Shown: positions 44,993-57,301, counted from the stretch's first letter. The stretch is DNA of 64,000 nucleotides from Simmondsia chinensis (GCA_018398585.1 JAGTTD010000012.1:20779036-20843035), one strand, 5' to 3'. The notes: a model not told the origin generated them from the letters alone. Made by a program: numbers and translations.

Positions 44993-46060
44993 GGGATTTT
45001 GTGTGATTTGGGGATGGGGATACTCCTCTAATATATATATATATATATAACAAAGGAAGGCATTGTATATATGTGAAGGTGTATATGTCATGTATACCAA
45101 GGGCAAACTGTAATATTTTTAGAATATTAGGGGTAAAATTGAAAATTCAGTAGTAGAGGGTAAAATTGTAAATTTGCATGTTTGTCATTTTGGGAGTGTC
45201 TTGCCTGTGAGTTTCCTTCTTTGTTCATGAGGGTTAAGGTTTATATTTTGCAAAGCATTGTTTAGATTCTCAGTTAATGAATTACGATTTTCACTTATTT
45301 TCTCTCTCTTTCTCTCCCTTTGAATTTCTCTTCTTTTCTCTCCCTCCAATTCTCTCTCTTTCTCCCTCAATTTTCCTTACCTTCTGTTTGAATTTAATGG
45401 TCTTGTTGCGAAATTCTTGAACATGGAATTGCATATTAAACAAGAAAGACAGATAAATTTTTACCTGTCAACTAAAATATACTAATTGTTGTAATATATG
45501 AATTGTTGCTTGTTGGATTTTGGGGTAACGTGCTTCAATTTTATTCAAGTAGCACTGAGTCTTGTATTCTACATGGATGTTCTAAAAGATTAAAAAAAAA
45601 ACCATTTTTATGTACCCTACTGAGATCCTTCCCCAATTATCAAAAAGAAAAAAAATAAAATAAAATAAAATATTTTCTCATGATCTCACACCCGTGCATA
45701 ATTTGCTATCTCATATGTAACTTCCCTCATGTTCATGGCATATCAACAACAAAGTCACACCCCCACCCCCTTCTCTAATTGGCACCTGCCAAATGAGAAT
45801 GCCATCATGACAGGGTTTACAGTGAATCAAATTTTTGTTTAGAAGGTTTATTCTTGTACAAATCAAAATGGTGAGAGAAAGACCTCACAGTCCTCGACTA
45901 TGAAGGCCTTTTATCTTCCTGGTTCTTCTTCTGTTGTTCCGTTGTTGATCAAATTAGGGTGTACTCCAATCCATCACCCCAGAGTACACTCCAGTGTTGG
46001 GTACCGTGTTAAACTTGGGAGTCGGAGTGCTAGAAATCCCGTATGTACTGGTGCAGAGAC
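44993..46060. other. Non-coding stretch with pyrimidine tract
   Basis: A (TA)n run at about 45032-45048 and a TCTC-rich pyrimidine tract at 45297-45385, otherwise no feature. It may be a leader or intron relic; no frame supports a gene. Confidence 0.4.
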
Positions 46061-46535
46061 ATAAACAACTTAGGATAGAGGTGAACTTCTCGGTGTGGTA
46101 ATTCCTTGGTTAGATTCCTGTCCCTGCCCTTTCTCATCATTTCTTTTATTCAATTATGCTAGCTGTTTCATTTACTTGTTTGGTGGAGCTTAAGTTTAGT
46201 GTTGCTTAAGATTATGATTATTCTGTTCATTTGAGACTAACCCTTTTTTAGTATAAGCTTGGTTATGTAAAAGCTCTTGATTAACTCCCTTTCTCTGCGG
46301 GGACATAAGGGTAGAGATGAACTCCTCGGCGCAATAATTCCTTGGTTAGATTCCTTTCTCTGCCCTTTCTCATTATTTTCTTTATTCAATTATGCTGGTC
46401 ATTCCATTTACTTGTTTGGTGGAGCTTAAGTTTAGTGTTGCTTAAGATTATAATTATTCTGTTCATTTGAAACTAACCCTTTTTTAGTATAAGCTTGGTT
46501 ATGTAAAAGCTCTTGATTAACTTCCTTCGAGGTTG
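46061..46535. repeat. 236-bp tandem duplication
   Basis: Two copies, the second starting near 46304. ATTCCTTGGTTAGATTCC occurs at 46101 and 46337, and both copies end AAGCTCTTGATTAACT. They differ by a few substitutions. No gene. Confidence 0.88.
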
Positions 46536-47212
46536 AGGTTAGTCCTATTGAAATTACTTCAATTTGAGGTTAGTAAGTTCCTTTCCTAAACTTGGTATAA
46601 GTATTTCGAGTTATTTTGTCTAACTTGAGTTTATATTTTTGATTGCTCATTGATCCCATATTTTCCAACAATCTAAGTCCTTTGACTGTAATGGGCAAAC
46701 ATATCAGAGTGAACGCTGATTTCATTTTAATAATCATGTAGAATTGATTTAAACATGCAATTATTGGTCTAATTTTCTGCAAAATAAAAGGGGAAGTATG
46801 TTACTACAAAAAAATCTAGAATTTGTGGCGCAAAAGGATTTGCCACAAAAAATGTAAATGTATAACTCATTTGTGGCAAGCGGAAATCCGCCACTATAAC
46901 ACGCCCCTATTGTGGCGATTAGTATATTTTGCCATGAAAGGCGTTAAAATATTTCTCACGTGCAAAAAAATTACAAACGCGCGCCTAAAGTTGTAAATTA
47001 GCTTAAAAGAGAAAAAAAAAAAAAAAAGGAAGGAAGAAAAAGAAAAACCCTTAAAATTTGCTTTTTCCTTGTAAATCTTGGACTCCCCACACGTCCCCCA
47101 TTTCCATTTCCACACACTCCCACTACCTGCTATCCATCTCCACCGCACAAACCATCGCAGCCTGACACCTAACACCTCATCTCACACGACCGCTTCTCCG
47201 CCGACGACCTCG

Positions 47213-48313
47213 TGATATGATCTAAAATCGATTTAGACCAATCCACACTCGATCAAACAAGAGAATAAGATCAAATTAACTGGCGAACCTTTTATTAATA
47301 GTAAAGGATACACAAGTATAGTATTAGGTATTGATAGTAAGGGAAAAGGGAGGAGAAGTAGAAGAAAGGCGAGAAGACATATCACTTGGCTCATTGTGCT
47401 CAAAACTAGCAGGGTTGTGACCTTTTGTTCCACTTGAATCACATCATGGGTGTTGAGATATTGAATGTCTAAGACACAACATTGATCATATATGTATCTT
47501 CCGTGCAAGTACATGAGGGCTAAATTGGCACTCCCTATCGTACAATAGCTAACATGAGCCACAACTTCAATAATTGAAGATGAGATCACTTTGATTCTGT
47601 CAAGAACATCATAAGGACAAAACACTTGGAAAAGAACATACTCTTTTATAGGGTAAAAAAGCTTTGAAACTTTGATTAAGTGTGTAACATCTTTAGGAGA
47701 CTTGACTTGAAAGGAAATGTAGAATTTCACAGAGTGACATTTTGTCGAACACCTTTTTTTCAATAGTTGAAGTTTTATAATTCAAATTCGAATCCTGAAA
47801 TTCAAGCCTTAAAAATGCAAATCATACGTCGAAAATCATTTAAGGCATTTCATCGAACACTTTATGTGCAAAACTTGAAGTGCACCTTAATAGCCTTTTC
47901 TTCTCTTGTACAAGCCTCCTACGCATGGATTGAGATGTTCAACAATAAGCAACCCCAGGAACGAGTGCTCCGATACGAATTGATACGATCCAAAATCGAT
48001 TCAGACCAATCCACACTCAATCAAACAAGGGATTAAGATCAAAATGACTAACGAACCTTTGTATTGATAGTAAAGGATGCACAAGTATAGTATTAGGTAT
48101 TGATAGTAAGAGAAAAGGGAGGAAAATTAGAAGAAAGGGGAGAAGATATAGAAGAAATTAGAGGGAGAGAGAGAGTACATCAACACAATCATCTAACATA
48201 AGCATTACCCTAATCTAATACCCCTTATACTAAAAAGCTATTAAGGTGAGGTGGCACTCGGGTATGACATAGCACCCGAGCTGATGTGGCCAGTGATGTG
48301 AGTAATCGTATCA
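47213..48313 (-). mobile_element. Short gypsy derivative carrying an RRM-like frame
   Basis: The right LTR is 47981-48313 (TGATACGAT...ATCGTATCA ends). The left LTR (47213 to about 47390) keeps only its outer 180 bp. Flanks CCTCG (47208-47212) and CCTCA (48314-48318) form a target duplication with one mismatch. On the minus strand a degenerate initiator-Met primer-binding site (TCGTATCGGAGC, about 47967-47978) borders the right LTR. The leader at about 47845-47945 matches the leader of the gypsy at 48471-51689 (CATTTCATCGAACAC, CACCTTAATAGCC). It has no gag or pol. Confidence 0.8.
47233..47763 (-). CDS. RRM domain resembling polypyrimidine-tract-binding protein
   Basis: An uninterrupted 176-codon frame in the element's own orientation. 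Residues about 27-104 (47452-47685) resemble one RRM of plant PTB-type splicing regulators, with LFYPIKEYVLFQVFCPYD (RNP2 and helix 1 region), RIKVI, then ANLALMYLHGRYIYDQCC and VLDIQYLN. The pattern YPI..VL.QVF.P and GR.IYD.CC.LDIQ is characteristic of PTB, where RRMs bind CU-rich RNA. From residue about 124 the frame reads through into the LTR, so the natural C-terminus is lost. It sits where gag is expected. Either a captured host exon or an accessory domain of this gypsy family; function unproven. Confidence 0.7.
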   Translation of the reverse strand: MKKRCSTKCHSVKFYISFQVKSPKDVTHLIKVSKLFYPIKEYVLFQVFCPYDVLDRIKVISSSIIEVVAHVSYCTIGSANLALMYLHGRYIYDQCCVLDIQYLNTHDVIQVEQKVTTLLVLSTMSQVICLLAFLLLLLPFPLLSIPNTILVYPLLLIKGSPVNLILFSCLIECGLV

Positions 48314-48929
48314 CCTCACTGCTGCTAACTCCACTCCAACAGACTCGACACAGCTAGGGTTTTGATTTATATTTTAGGTTTGCGTTCTCTCTCTCCCCTC
48401 CTTTGTTCTCTCTTATTATTAGTAAATTTGTACTTTCCTATACTGAAGAATATAGCTTAGGGTTTTTCTGTGATCTAACTCCAATTCACACCAATTAATT
48501 AAACACGACACAATCCAAACAATCAATCAACAAGTATCAAGCGTATAAGTATCATATATTTTCATTAGAGGTATGATTTATACAAGTAACAAGTATACTA
48601 TATAAGTATGTAAGTATAAAGTTAGAGAGAGGGAAGAGGAAGAAGATAGAAGAAGAAGAAGCTAATGAAGAGGGAACCATAAAAGAGGGAGGGAGGGAGG
48701 GGGAGAGAGAGAGAGTGCAATTGAGCAAAGCACATTAATCACATTTTTTTCTCCTAACCCTAAGCCCTTATTTATATTAATTAGAATTGAGCCTAGACAC
48801 CTCTAAACAAGCTTAATTAAGACTAACAACATTCTACTAGAGCTTGGTCGCTGAAGTGTCCCGAGGTGCTAACTTCTCCGGACGTGACGTGGGATGTGCT
48901 ATGGTCTCGAGATCTATGATTGTATCAAT

Positions 48930-50205
48930 GTCATCCCCGTGAGTTGACCCTTGTCCCCAAGGGTCAAACTCGGGAAATTGGGACCGGAAATCATAAAGAA
49001 ATTCCCACTTGACTTCTTTGGGTGAATAGTAGACCCACTGAGCTAGAATTGGAGTGGTAGCTACGCGATGACATTTGATAAGGCGTCAAGCAAGGATGCA
49101 GGCCAGTCAAGGTAGGGGCAATCAACAGCCTTCAATCGTTGATTCACCTAGGCGAGGAGGAAAAGTAATATTTTCCTTGAGAACATCAGCATACTCGTGT
49201 AAAATTTCTGTCAGGTGGCGACCGACCCTTTCAACCACTGATTCACCCGAATGAGGAGGAAATGTAATATCCTTCTCAAGAACATCAGTATGCTCCTCTA
49301 AAATTGCATTTGGGTCTGATTGGTTGCCCTTGTTTGTCCCATGGGCCACCTTAATGCTAAAAGGTTGTGCTTTATGCTCGGATATTGACTACAGCAAGCA
49401 TGCGGGGCTAGACTACTCGAGAGTATGAGTTAGAGTGCCTCCCGAGACTTTCTTCAAATCATTGTTCGATTTATCTCGAACCTTATAATGATTCCCATGT
49501 AACAAAAACTCCAAAATCAATTCTTTGAAGTTCCACTGAACTTTCCCTAGATTCCAAAGCCACTAAAGATTGATTACCAAATTGCAGCTTGATAAAGGAA
49601 TGACAAGAAATTCGGAAATGAATTCGGCCCTTGTGTTTGCCAATTTAAGTCTCGACAAATATCCCTACACATCACTTATTTCCTATCCGCAATAGTTACA
49701 AGTGATCTCTTATCAGTATTAATTGGCCAATTCAACTGTGGAGTGGTAAAAATGTCTATGAAGATACGAGTGTTTCCGCTATCAATCAAAATGTCAATAA
49801 TTTCTGGTCGTTGTAACCCCGAACTCATATCATTTGACAGTTATCGAGACTCTCAAAAGCATGGATGGAAAATAGGGATCCGGATTCGGATTTGGATCAG
49901 GCTCGGGTGTGGCACCACCTGAAACAACCTCATTATCATCCTCAACTTCCACCAAGTACAATTGCACCTTTCCTCTCATTAGACAAACATGCCTCGGAGC
50001 AAATATCTCATAACAGTAAATACACAGATTCTTGGCCCTATGCTCCTCGATCTCAACAAGCGTCAAAGTTTGGTGATCGGGTTCTTTGTCTGGGCTTGGG
50101 ATGTTTTTGAGCTGTGGGGTTGAAGGGTTGATATGGGGCTAGGCATGGGTGGGGGCAATTTGTTAGTGTTATTAGGGCCGTCACGAATTGCACTTAGAGG
50201 TGTGG

Positions 50206-50237
<32 letters not shown>

Positions 50238-51093
50238 TCATTGTATTGGTGCTTTTACCCGCTACTCGAGCTAAGTGGGCGTAGTTTTGCTCCTGTAAAC
50301 AAGCCAACACAATAGCATCCTGAAGGGTCATGGGCTGAAACAACCTGACCTATCTCGCTAGTTCAACCTTCAAACCATCCAACAATATACTAATCTGTTG
50401 CATCTCACTCAACCCGCATTAACTGACTAGCAACTCAAAGGTACTCAAATATTCATTCAATTTACCTGTATGCTTCACTTGACTCAAATCAGCTAATGGA
50501 TCATCAATATTATCCAAGAAATGCGCTCGTATACTATTCGCATAAGGGGGCCAAGGAATAACGCTACCACGAGGCCATGAGTGCTCGTAGGCCTGGTGCC
50601 AAGACAAGGCATCCCCCTTAAGGGCAACACTAGCAAACATAACCTTGCCTTCTTCAGGTGTTCTATCCAGTTAAAAGTACCTCTCACATTTAAACAACCA
50701 ACCTCTAACATCCATACCATCAAATCTAGGAAAAGCAGTCTTTGTAAATCGAGTAGGGAAATGATAATTACCATTACCTTTCTCAGTGTGGACCAGTGTG
50801 AGAGGTTTGGTCTATGGAGGAGCTGAATGGGTGGTCTAGGCTATTGGAACTCGACCCCCATTGTCAGATGCATGCAATGCCGACGACGAGACCCAATCTG
50901 AAGGCTGTGGGTGTCAATTACTAATGGAGCCTTGCAAGTTACTGAGTATCCCCATTAGTGATCCCATTTGAATGGACAGTCCCTGAATAGAGCACTAAAA
51001 CATATCAAAAATCTTCTTCTGCGCTATCAATGAAGCTCGTAAACCTCCTTCATTTTCTCTGATCGCGGTTTGTGAATGGGTGCTGTTAGCCAT
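48930..51093 (-). pseudogene. Gypsy gag and retropepsin remnants plus pol C-terminus
   Basis: On the minus strand ATG at 51093 opens MANSTHSQTAIRENEGG. Gag follows with FNWIEHLKKARLCL and, in another frame, ALKGDALSWHQAYEHSWPRG, ANSIRAHFLDNIDDPLADLS and TGKLNEYLSTFELLVS (50419-50650). A knuckle-like segment EEHRAKNLCIYCYEIFAPRHVC lies at about 49980-50055. The protease shows LIDSGNTRIF near 49770-49800 and NWPINTDKRSL. After a deletion, the end near 48935-49050 reads WVYYSPKEVKWEFL and FDPWGQGSTH, the tail of chromovirus-like pol. A G run of about 29 at 50208-50237 and many stops inactivate it. Confidence 0.8.
49141..49340 (-). repeat. 99-bp (33-codon) tandem duplication
   Basis: GATTCACC begins at 49141 and again at 49240; the two copies stay aligned in frame on the minus strand, each reading ...YADVLKENITFPPRLGES-like text. 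This is the short segment before RT, duplicated at a multiple of three. Confidence 0.82.
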
Positions 51094-51689
51094 GGAAGCT
51101 TAAATTCCTAGGAAAGAGAGGCTCTGATAAATGACTAGTGATGAATGGCTATTGAGATATTTCATCGAACACCTTATAGGCGGAACTTGGATTGCACCTT
51201 AATAGCCCTTTTGTTTCTTTCATAAGCCTCCTCTGTATGGATTGAGCTAAGGAAAGAGTGCTTTGATACCAATTTTTCTGATCTAACTCCAATCCACACC
51301 AATTGATTAATCATAACACAATCCAAACAATCAATTAATGAGTATCAAGCGTATTAGTATATTTCCACTATAGGTATGATTTATACAAGTAACAAGTGTA
51401 CTATATAAGTATGTAAGTATAGAGTTAGAGAAAGGGAAGAGGAATAAGATAGAAGAAGAAGACGCTAAGGAAGAGGAAGAGAGGGGGGAGCAGTTGAACA
51501 AAACACATTAATCACATTCTCTCTCCTACCTCTAGGTCCTTATTTATATTAATTAGGATTGGGCCTAAACACCCTTAAACAAGCTTAATTAAGACTAATG
51601 ACATTCTACTAGAGCTCGGTTGCTGAAGTGTTCCAAGGTGCTGACGTGTCCGGAGGTGACATGGCATGTGCTGAGTTATGATTGTATCA

Positions 51690-51911
51690 AGTTTCGATTT
51701 CCCGCTCTTCTCTTGATCTAGAGCTTTTTGAAATTTTGTGGGTTTTTGGCTAGGTTTAGTCATCTCCTCTTCTTAGTCTTGTTTTTCTGATTTTATTTTG
51801 GTAAATAAAAATCTACGAACTACCACATAACTGCAACAGAAACTGAGACAGAAATTCATGAATTTTCCATTTTCTTGTCGCCATAGAAATTCATGAATCA
51901 AGAAAGGCAGA

Positions 51912-51949
<38 letters not shown>

Positions 51950-53331
51950 GGTTACGATGATGAGAGATTGAATGAGAGGAGGTAGAGGAGCGAGTCTCTT
52001 ACATTTCTCAGTCTAGAGAGAGAGAGAGTAAGGAGAGAATGATGTGTTTGTTTAATTATGCTTTTAATAGAGTTTGAAAAGTATGGGACGACGCGATAAT
52101 ATTACATGAAGATGGGATGTTGGGTCATGTTTTTCAAAATTGGCTTGAATTTAGGTTCACATGGTTTGCCGTTCAAGTAACTGCATTGGGTTAACATGTT
52201 TTCATCACGTTTAATCCATTTATACAGTTATGTCAAGTAATTGATGAACATAAGGTGAAGTTATGGTACAAATGCCTACTTATGTATTCATTTCTCAAAT
52301 AATTTTCCAAATGTCAATGGCATGAGCATGGTAAAGCTCTAGCAGGGTGAACATAAATAAGACTAGCCTGAGCTAATTTAAACACCAAATGCCTGGTATC
52401 TTTAAACATCCTTGTTTTGTTCACATGATAAATTAGGTTAGTTTCTTATTTAAGAAACAAACTGTTTCCTAATTAAATTAGTGTTTATGTCTTTAGTTGT
52501 TCTGTACTATCTAAGGGATTAGTTTATTCCCACAAATATAACTTTGTAGTTCATTATTTTTCAATTTTGGATAAATGCTATTGAGTGCTTTGGGTAGTAA
52601 GGTTGTGCCATGTCATGTTATTAGTTTGAGAGCTTATGTTAAATTGCATTTTATAGCATAGTGTGTAATCTTTGACATAAGATGGGTTAGTTTCCATCTC
52701 AGGTGAAGATTGATTCCTTTACTATTTCCATGTCGTTGTCAGGGACTTAATAACTGGTACTGATAAGAGTATTGATAAGACTGGTTCATTAATATCATAT
52801 CACACTGCTATCACCTCCTTTACCTTTAGTTTGAATTTGTAGGTTTCAGTAGTATTGTTCTTATATTGAAGTTATATAAAGAGGAATACATTTAGGTTTT
52901 CTTTTATTCATATAAATGCATGTCAACTTGCTTTATTTTTAGTTTACAGAAACAAGTTAGCCTTGTTTGATTACAAATCCAACATTTTTATATTATATAT
53001 TCATATATTGTTTACTCTTGTATACCAATGGTAAGTTAATTGCTTAATACAACTATAAGTTGATGTTTTTAGATAGTTTTACCATCGATCTCTGCCACTT
53101 TTCGTGGAATGAGTCAATGTTCAATGTTTGATTGCTCTATTTTTTGGTCCTTCTAAGTGATGGTTGTTGGAAGTTAGGAGTAGTGTACTTCAATTTTTTT
53201 CAAGTTTCTCAAACTCACCCATCCCACATATATTCGATTGTGATATGCTTGCTAAATATTCTTGTGAATATGGTACAATCTAGGATTTCATGTGGTATGT
53301 ATGATTTACGTGTGTTATTTTAACTTTGAAG
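51690..53331 (+). other. CACTA transposase leader
   Basis: Non-coding. Begins with gene-like leader sequence (TTTCGATTTCCCGCTCTTC), holds a (GA)n run at 51919-51944, then AT-rich sequence that ends at the transposase start codon (53332). It may contain one or more introns, with TTTTAACTTTGAAG just before the ATG. Confidence 0.5.
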
Positions 53332-55447
53332 ATGGGTAAGGATAGAAGTTGGATGAATCACAGGAATATTAATGATAGAAGAAAGCAGCCGAAATATCAA
53401 GAGGGAGTTATAGAGTTCACTAAGTCTTTTTTCACTGAGATGGGAAATTCTGGCCGTAATAAGTGTCCATGTGTTAACTATAATAATGCTTTGTATCATG
53501 ATAAGGATACTATTAAGAGGCACTTGATTATAAGTGGTATAGTGAGGGATTATGATCCTTATGTATGGCATGGGGAGAGTAGGGGGTCTAGTGGGGAAGA
53601 AGGATCTTAGAAAGAGGCCATTGAAGTTGAGGAACATGACGACACGTTTGCTTTGTTGGATGACATCTCCAATTTTAGGGGGTTTAGGTTTCTAAAAAAG
53701 GTTGAGGAAGTGGTGGAAGAAGTGGGTCAAAGGGTTAAGGAGTATGATGACATTCCTGTAAAATTTGCCAAGTTAATTGCAGATGCCGAAATGGAGTTGT
53801 TTCCAGGTTGTAAAACTTTTACAAAATTGGAATTTATACTGCATATGCTCCACAACAAATGCGTTCGTGGTATCACTAATAAAGCTTTCACTATGATGCT
53901 ATAAGACCAAAGAAAGGTGTTTGATGATGAAACTTTCCCCAAAAATTCTGATGAAGTGAAGAAGTACAGAAGGGAATTGGGGTTAGATTATGTAAGAATT
54001 CATGCATGCATGAATGATTGTATACTTTTTAGGAAGGAGTATGAAAATTGTGATAGTTATCTAGTCTGTCATGCCTCTAGATGGAACGATGATGGAGGTG
54101 AACGTGACAGTGATTCTAGTGATGTGAAAGGGGTATCAAAGAAAGTTCCAGTGAGGGTTTTGCGTCATTTTCCAATAATGCAAAGGCTTAAGAGGTTTTA
54201 CATGTCATCACAAATGGCCTATGACATGCGATGGCATAAAGAGAAGCGTATTGATGATGGGGTATTAAGGCATCCACCTGATGCAAAAGCTTGGAAATCA
54301 TTTGATGTTAATTTTCCAGACTTTTCATCCGATTCACGCAATGTCAGGCTAGGATCATGTAGTGATGAATTTAAGCCATATGGGCAAATTAGTACCAGGT
54401 ATAGCATGTGGCTAGTGATATTAGTTCCATATGATTTTCCGCCTTGGATGTGTATGAAAAAGCCATACACCAACTTATCTTCACTTATTCAAGGAAAAAA
54501 GCTCCAGGGAATGATATTGATGTGCGTTTCCAACCTCTCATCGATGATCTTAAAGTTTATGGGAAGTAGGGGTTGAAACCTATGATGCATATAGTTGTAA
54601 GCAATTTTATTTGCAAGCTGCATTGATGTGGACTATCAGTGATTTTCCTGCATATGCCAATTTGTCTAGTTGGAGCACGAAAGGGAATTTTCTTGTCCAA
54701 ATTGCAACATTGGTACTTGGTCATATTATGTAGACCATTGGCATAAGTACTGTTACATGCGAAATCGACAGTTCCTAGAGGCTAATTACGAGTGGAGATT
54801 TGACACAAAATTATTTAACAAAAAAAATGGAATTGGATCCCGCACCTAAGCAACGTTCAGGGGATGATGTTCTTGGGCAGCTAAATGGGTGTAATAATGT
54901 GGTTTTTTTTGCAAGTCTCCTAACAAAAGGAAGTGTACAAAGCCAAAATTGATTTATAACTAGGATAAGAAGAGTATATTCTTTGAACTACGATATTGTC
55001 GTAAGAATTTGGTTTGTCACAATTTGGATGTCTTTGCATATCGAGAAAAACATATCTGATAGCATCATAGGAACACTAATGAGTATCCTAGAGAACACTA
55101 AGGACAATTTGAAGACTAGGTTGGATTGTGTTAAGATGGGAGTCCATGATATGTTGCACCCTAAGAAAGTAAGGGATAGGTATGAAATTCCTAAAGTTGT
55201 GTATACATTGACCTTGGATGAAAGAAGAGCATTATGTAAGTTATTGGCTAATTCGAAAGCCTCAAATGGTTATTCTTTCATTATTGCTCATTGTGTGGAT
55301 GAACAAGATGGTAAGGTTTCGGGGATGAAAAGTCATGATTGTCAAAAAAGTAAAGCTACTTTAGCAACTAAGGGTCTTTTTTCTTTGATCTATGGAGTTT
55401 CCCTATCATTACATAATCTAGTTAATGTTATGTTGTTACGATATTGA
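53332..55447 (+). pseudogene. CACTA transposase, TNP2 type
   Basis: ATG at 53332 opens the transposase-associated domain: DRSWMNHRN, YQEGVIEF, CPCVNY, then HLIISGIVRDYDPYVWHGE. The same frame continues through stops at 53608 (TAG) and 53902 (TAA) into the Transposase_21 domain: CMNDCILFRKEYENC, ASRWNDD, PVRVLRHFPIMQRLKRF, then WHKEKRIDDG, HPPDAKAWKSFD and FSSDSRNVRLG. A frameshift near 54480-54560 leads to ALMWTISDFPAYANLS (54613 on), and 54983-55447 gives MSLHIEKNISDSIIGTLM, GYSFIIAHCVDEQDGKVSGM and SHDCQ. Near full-length but inactive. Confidence 0.92.
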
Positions 55448-55481
55448 TTTTATTTCAAATGCTTATTAATGTATTTAGAAT

Positions 55482-56400
55482 TTGTTCAACTTCCCAAGTG
55501 AAGCTTGGGTGGATAAAGCAATACTCAAACAGTGTCAGAGATTATTTGGCAGTTGGTGCCATCATTTAAAACAATCAACATATGAAAAACACGTGACACT
55601 TGCTACTCGTCTTAACAATCACCCTAATAATATTGACCCTGAACAATGTGGCATTGGGTTGTAATAGTTCTTTGGAATTTAGACAAGGCTAGGGTAAATT
55701 CATGTTGTAAGAATATAATCATTTTGGAGTTTTATTGGTCCATCTTTTTATTGTCATAATAATGTATTTTCTGTTATATTTACTACACTTTTTATCATTT
55801 CAATGCAGAAAATTAGTGAGATTAACAAGGCAAATGCATTGTCTCAAAAGATGAGGGCCAAAGTTGGCACGAAGTGAATGGCTAGGATTTACCACAACAT
55901 GGTACATTAGAATTTTTTTTACTTGTGCACACAACACATTAATGTTAGTTTCTAGCTTTTAAGTATTTCATGTATTATAAATTTTTCAAAATTCAATTAT
56001 GAAATTGTAATAGATTGTATTTATTTTGGCTTGAATTGCTCATGAACAAACAACCCCAACTCAAGATTCTAAAGAAATACAACCAGAGGAAGATTAGGAG
56101 CCATAATATCCAACAATATAAGAGACAACAAGGAAGGACTCTAATGGTAAGTGGGCTGATGATACTACGGAGAAAGTGTATCAAGAATTAAAGGAATTAC
56201 GTCAAAAGCAACTTGAAATGTATGGAGTTGACAAGTTTACTCTACAAGAAACATACACACAAGTTCTCAATCATAAATACGGCTATCAATGGGGAATGGG
56301 AGTAGGGTTTGTGCCATTTCAAATGCATGGGTGGAGATTGAAGTTGATAAATGAATGGTTAGGGTTTTACAAATACTTTCAACTTTAAGCCAGCAGGTTG
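55482..56400 (+). pseudogene. Second CACTA gene, Transposase_24-like, with likely intron
   Basis: The frame 55482-55664 (FNFPSEAWVDKAILKQCQRL, GSWCHHLKQSTYEKH) continues in a shifted frame as WNLDKAR. A plausible intron of 55693-55808 (GTAAATTCATG...TTTCAATGCAG) restores KISEINKANALSQKMRAKVGTK, the conserved motif of plant CACTA Transposase_24 proteins. Further on, WADDTTEKVYQELKELRQKQL and KFTLQETYTQVLNHKYGYQWGMG (about 56155-56310) fit its C-terminal coiled region. It has frameshifts and stops, including the TGA/TAG after VGTK. It follows TNP2 in the usual order. Confidence 0.8.
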
Positions 56401-57301
56401 CTATTTTGCAAGCTAACTAGATTGCGTCAAGAAGTGTTTTATTTTCCATTAATAAATTTTTTCTCATTTTATAAAGCCTTCTTCTATTGAGTTGTATGTA
56501 TGTGTTGTGTAGGGTCAATCAATTGGACAAACACAGCAAGCTCGATCTTCTTCACAATCAGAAAATGTTTAAGCTTCCTCAGTGAGAAGTTAAGGTAAAA
56601 CGTGGACATTCTCTCGCCTGAAAATTCGCTTGGATTTTTTATATATTTTATCCAATGTTAATACTACATGAAAGTGTTTAAGGATGTAGTGAATTTGTTG
56701 TGATGTTATGGTTGACATGTGGAATGTTGTGTTTTGGCGACTTTGTGACGTTTTAGCAATAGTTATACGGTGGTATTTTGGAATTTTTTTGAGAATTGAT
56801 TGGATGGATGTTTGACTTTGTGATAGTATTTCAAGAAATAACATAGTCTTATTGATGGTGTATGCAAATAATTTCCAATAGATATCTTTTCAAATTTTCT
56901 TGATAATTTTCTTGCATAAGATAATTAATAACTTGAACTTTTTTTTAATTATTTTTGGCAGCAAAGTACTGTAAAGATGAAGGTTGCAAGTGGCATGAAG
57001 AAATTGGATACAACTGGTGGTCGCAGATATATTTTCAGTTTTTTTTTTTTGTTTTTTTTTGCTTTATTCAGGTGGAAGTTTAAATGTTAATGTTGAATGA
57101 AACTTGGTCTTGAATGGCTGTGTAAAGCCCTTTGGAGCTTTGGATTTGTTTTGTAGCAAAACTATCCTTTGTGTAAGTGTATGCAAAACTGATGATATTG
57201 GATGTAAAACCAAAATTGGAGCTTTGAATTTATTCCCTTTTGTGTGGGGTGTGTGTGTGTGTGTGTATATATAAATACAAAGCCGGAATCTCGCTCAAAT
57301 A

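Larger units (their letters stand above)
48471..51689 (-). mobile_element. Ty3/gypsy derivative, gag-protease only, minus strand
   Basis: LTRs at 48471-48927 and 51279-51689 share TGATCTAACTCCAAT...CACACCAATT at one end and ATGATTGTATCA at the other. On the minus strand TGGTATCAAAGC (51261-51272) is an initiator-Met primer-binding site with one mismatch, close to the right LTR. The body holds gag, protease and the extreme C-terminus of pol. RT, RNase H and integrase are deleted. The target duplication is ambiguous (GGTTT at 48461 and AGTTT at 51690 are the best candidates). Confidence 0.85.

Noticed and set aside
47213..51689. Reading the two gypsy derivatives as one element with four LTRs
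   Set aside because: The LTR ends and lengths differ (TGATACGAT...ATCGTATCA against TGATAC...GATCA), and the shorter one has its own near-perfect target duplication.
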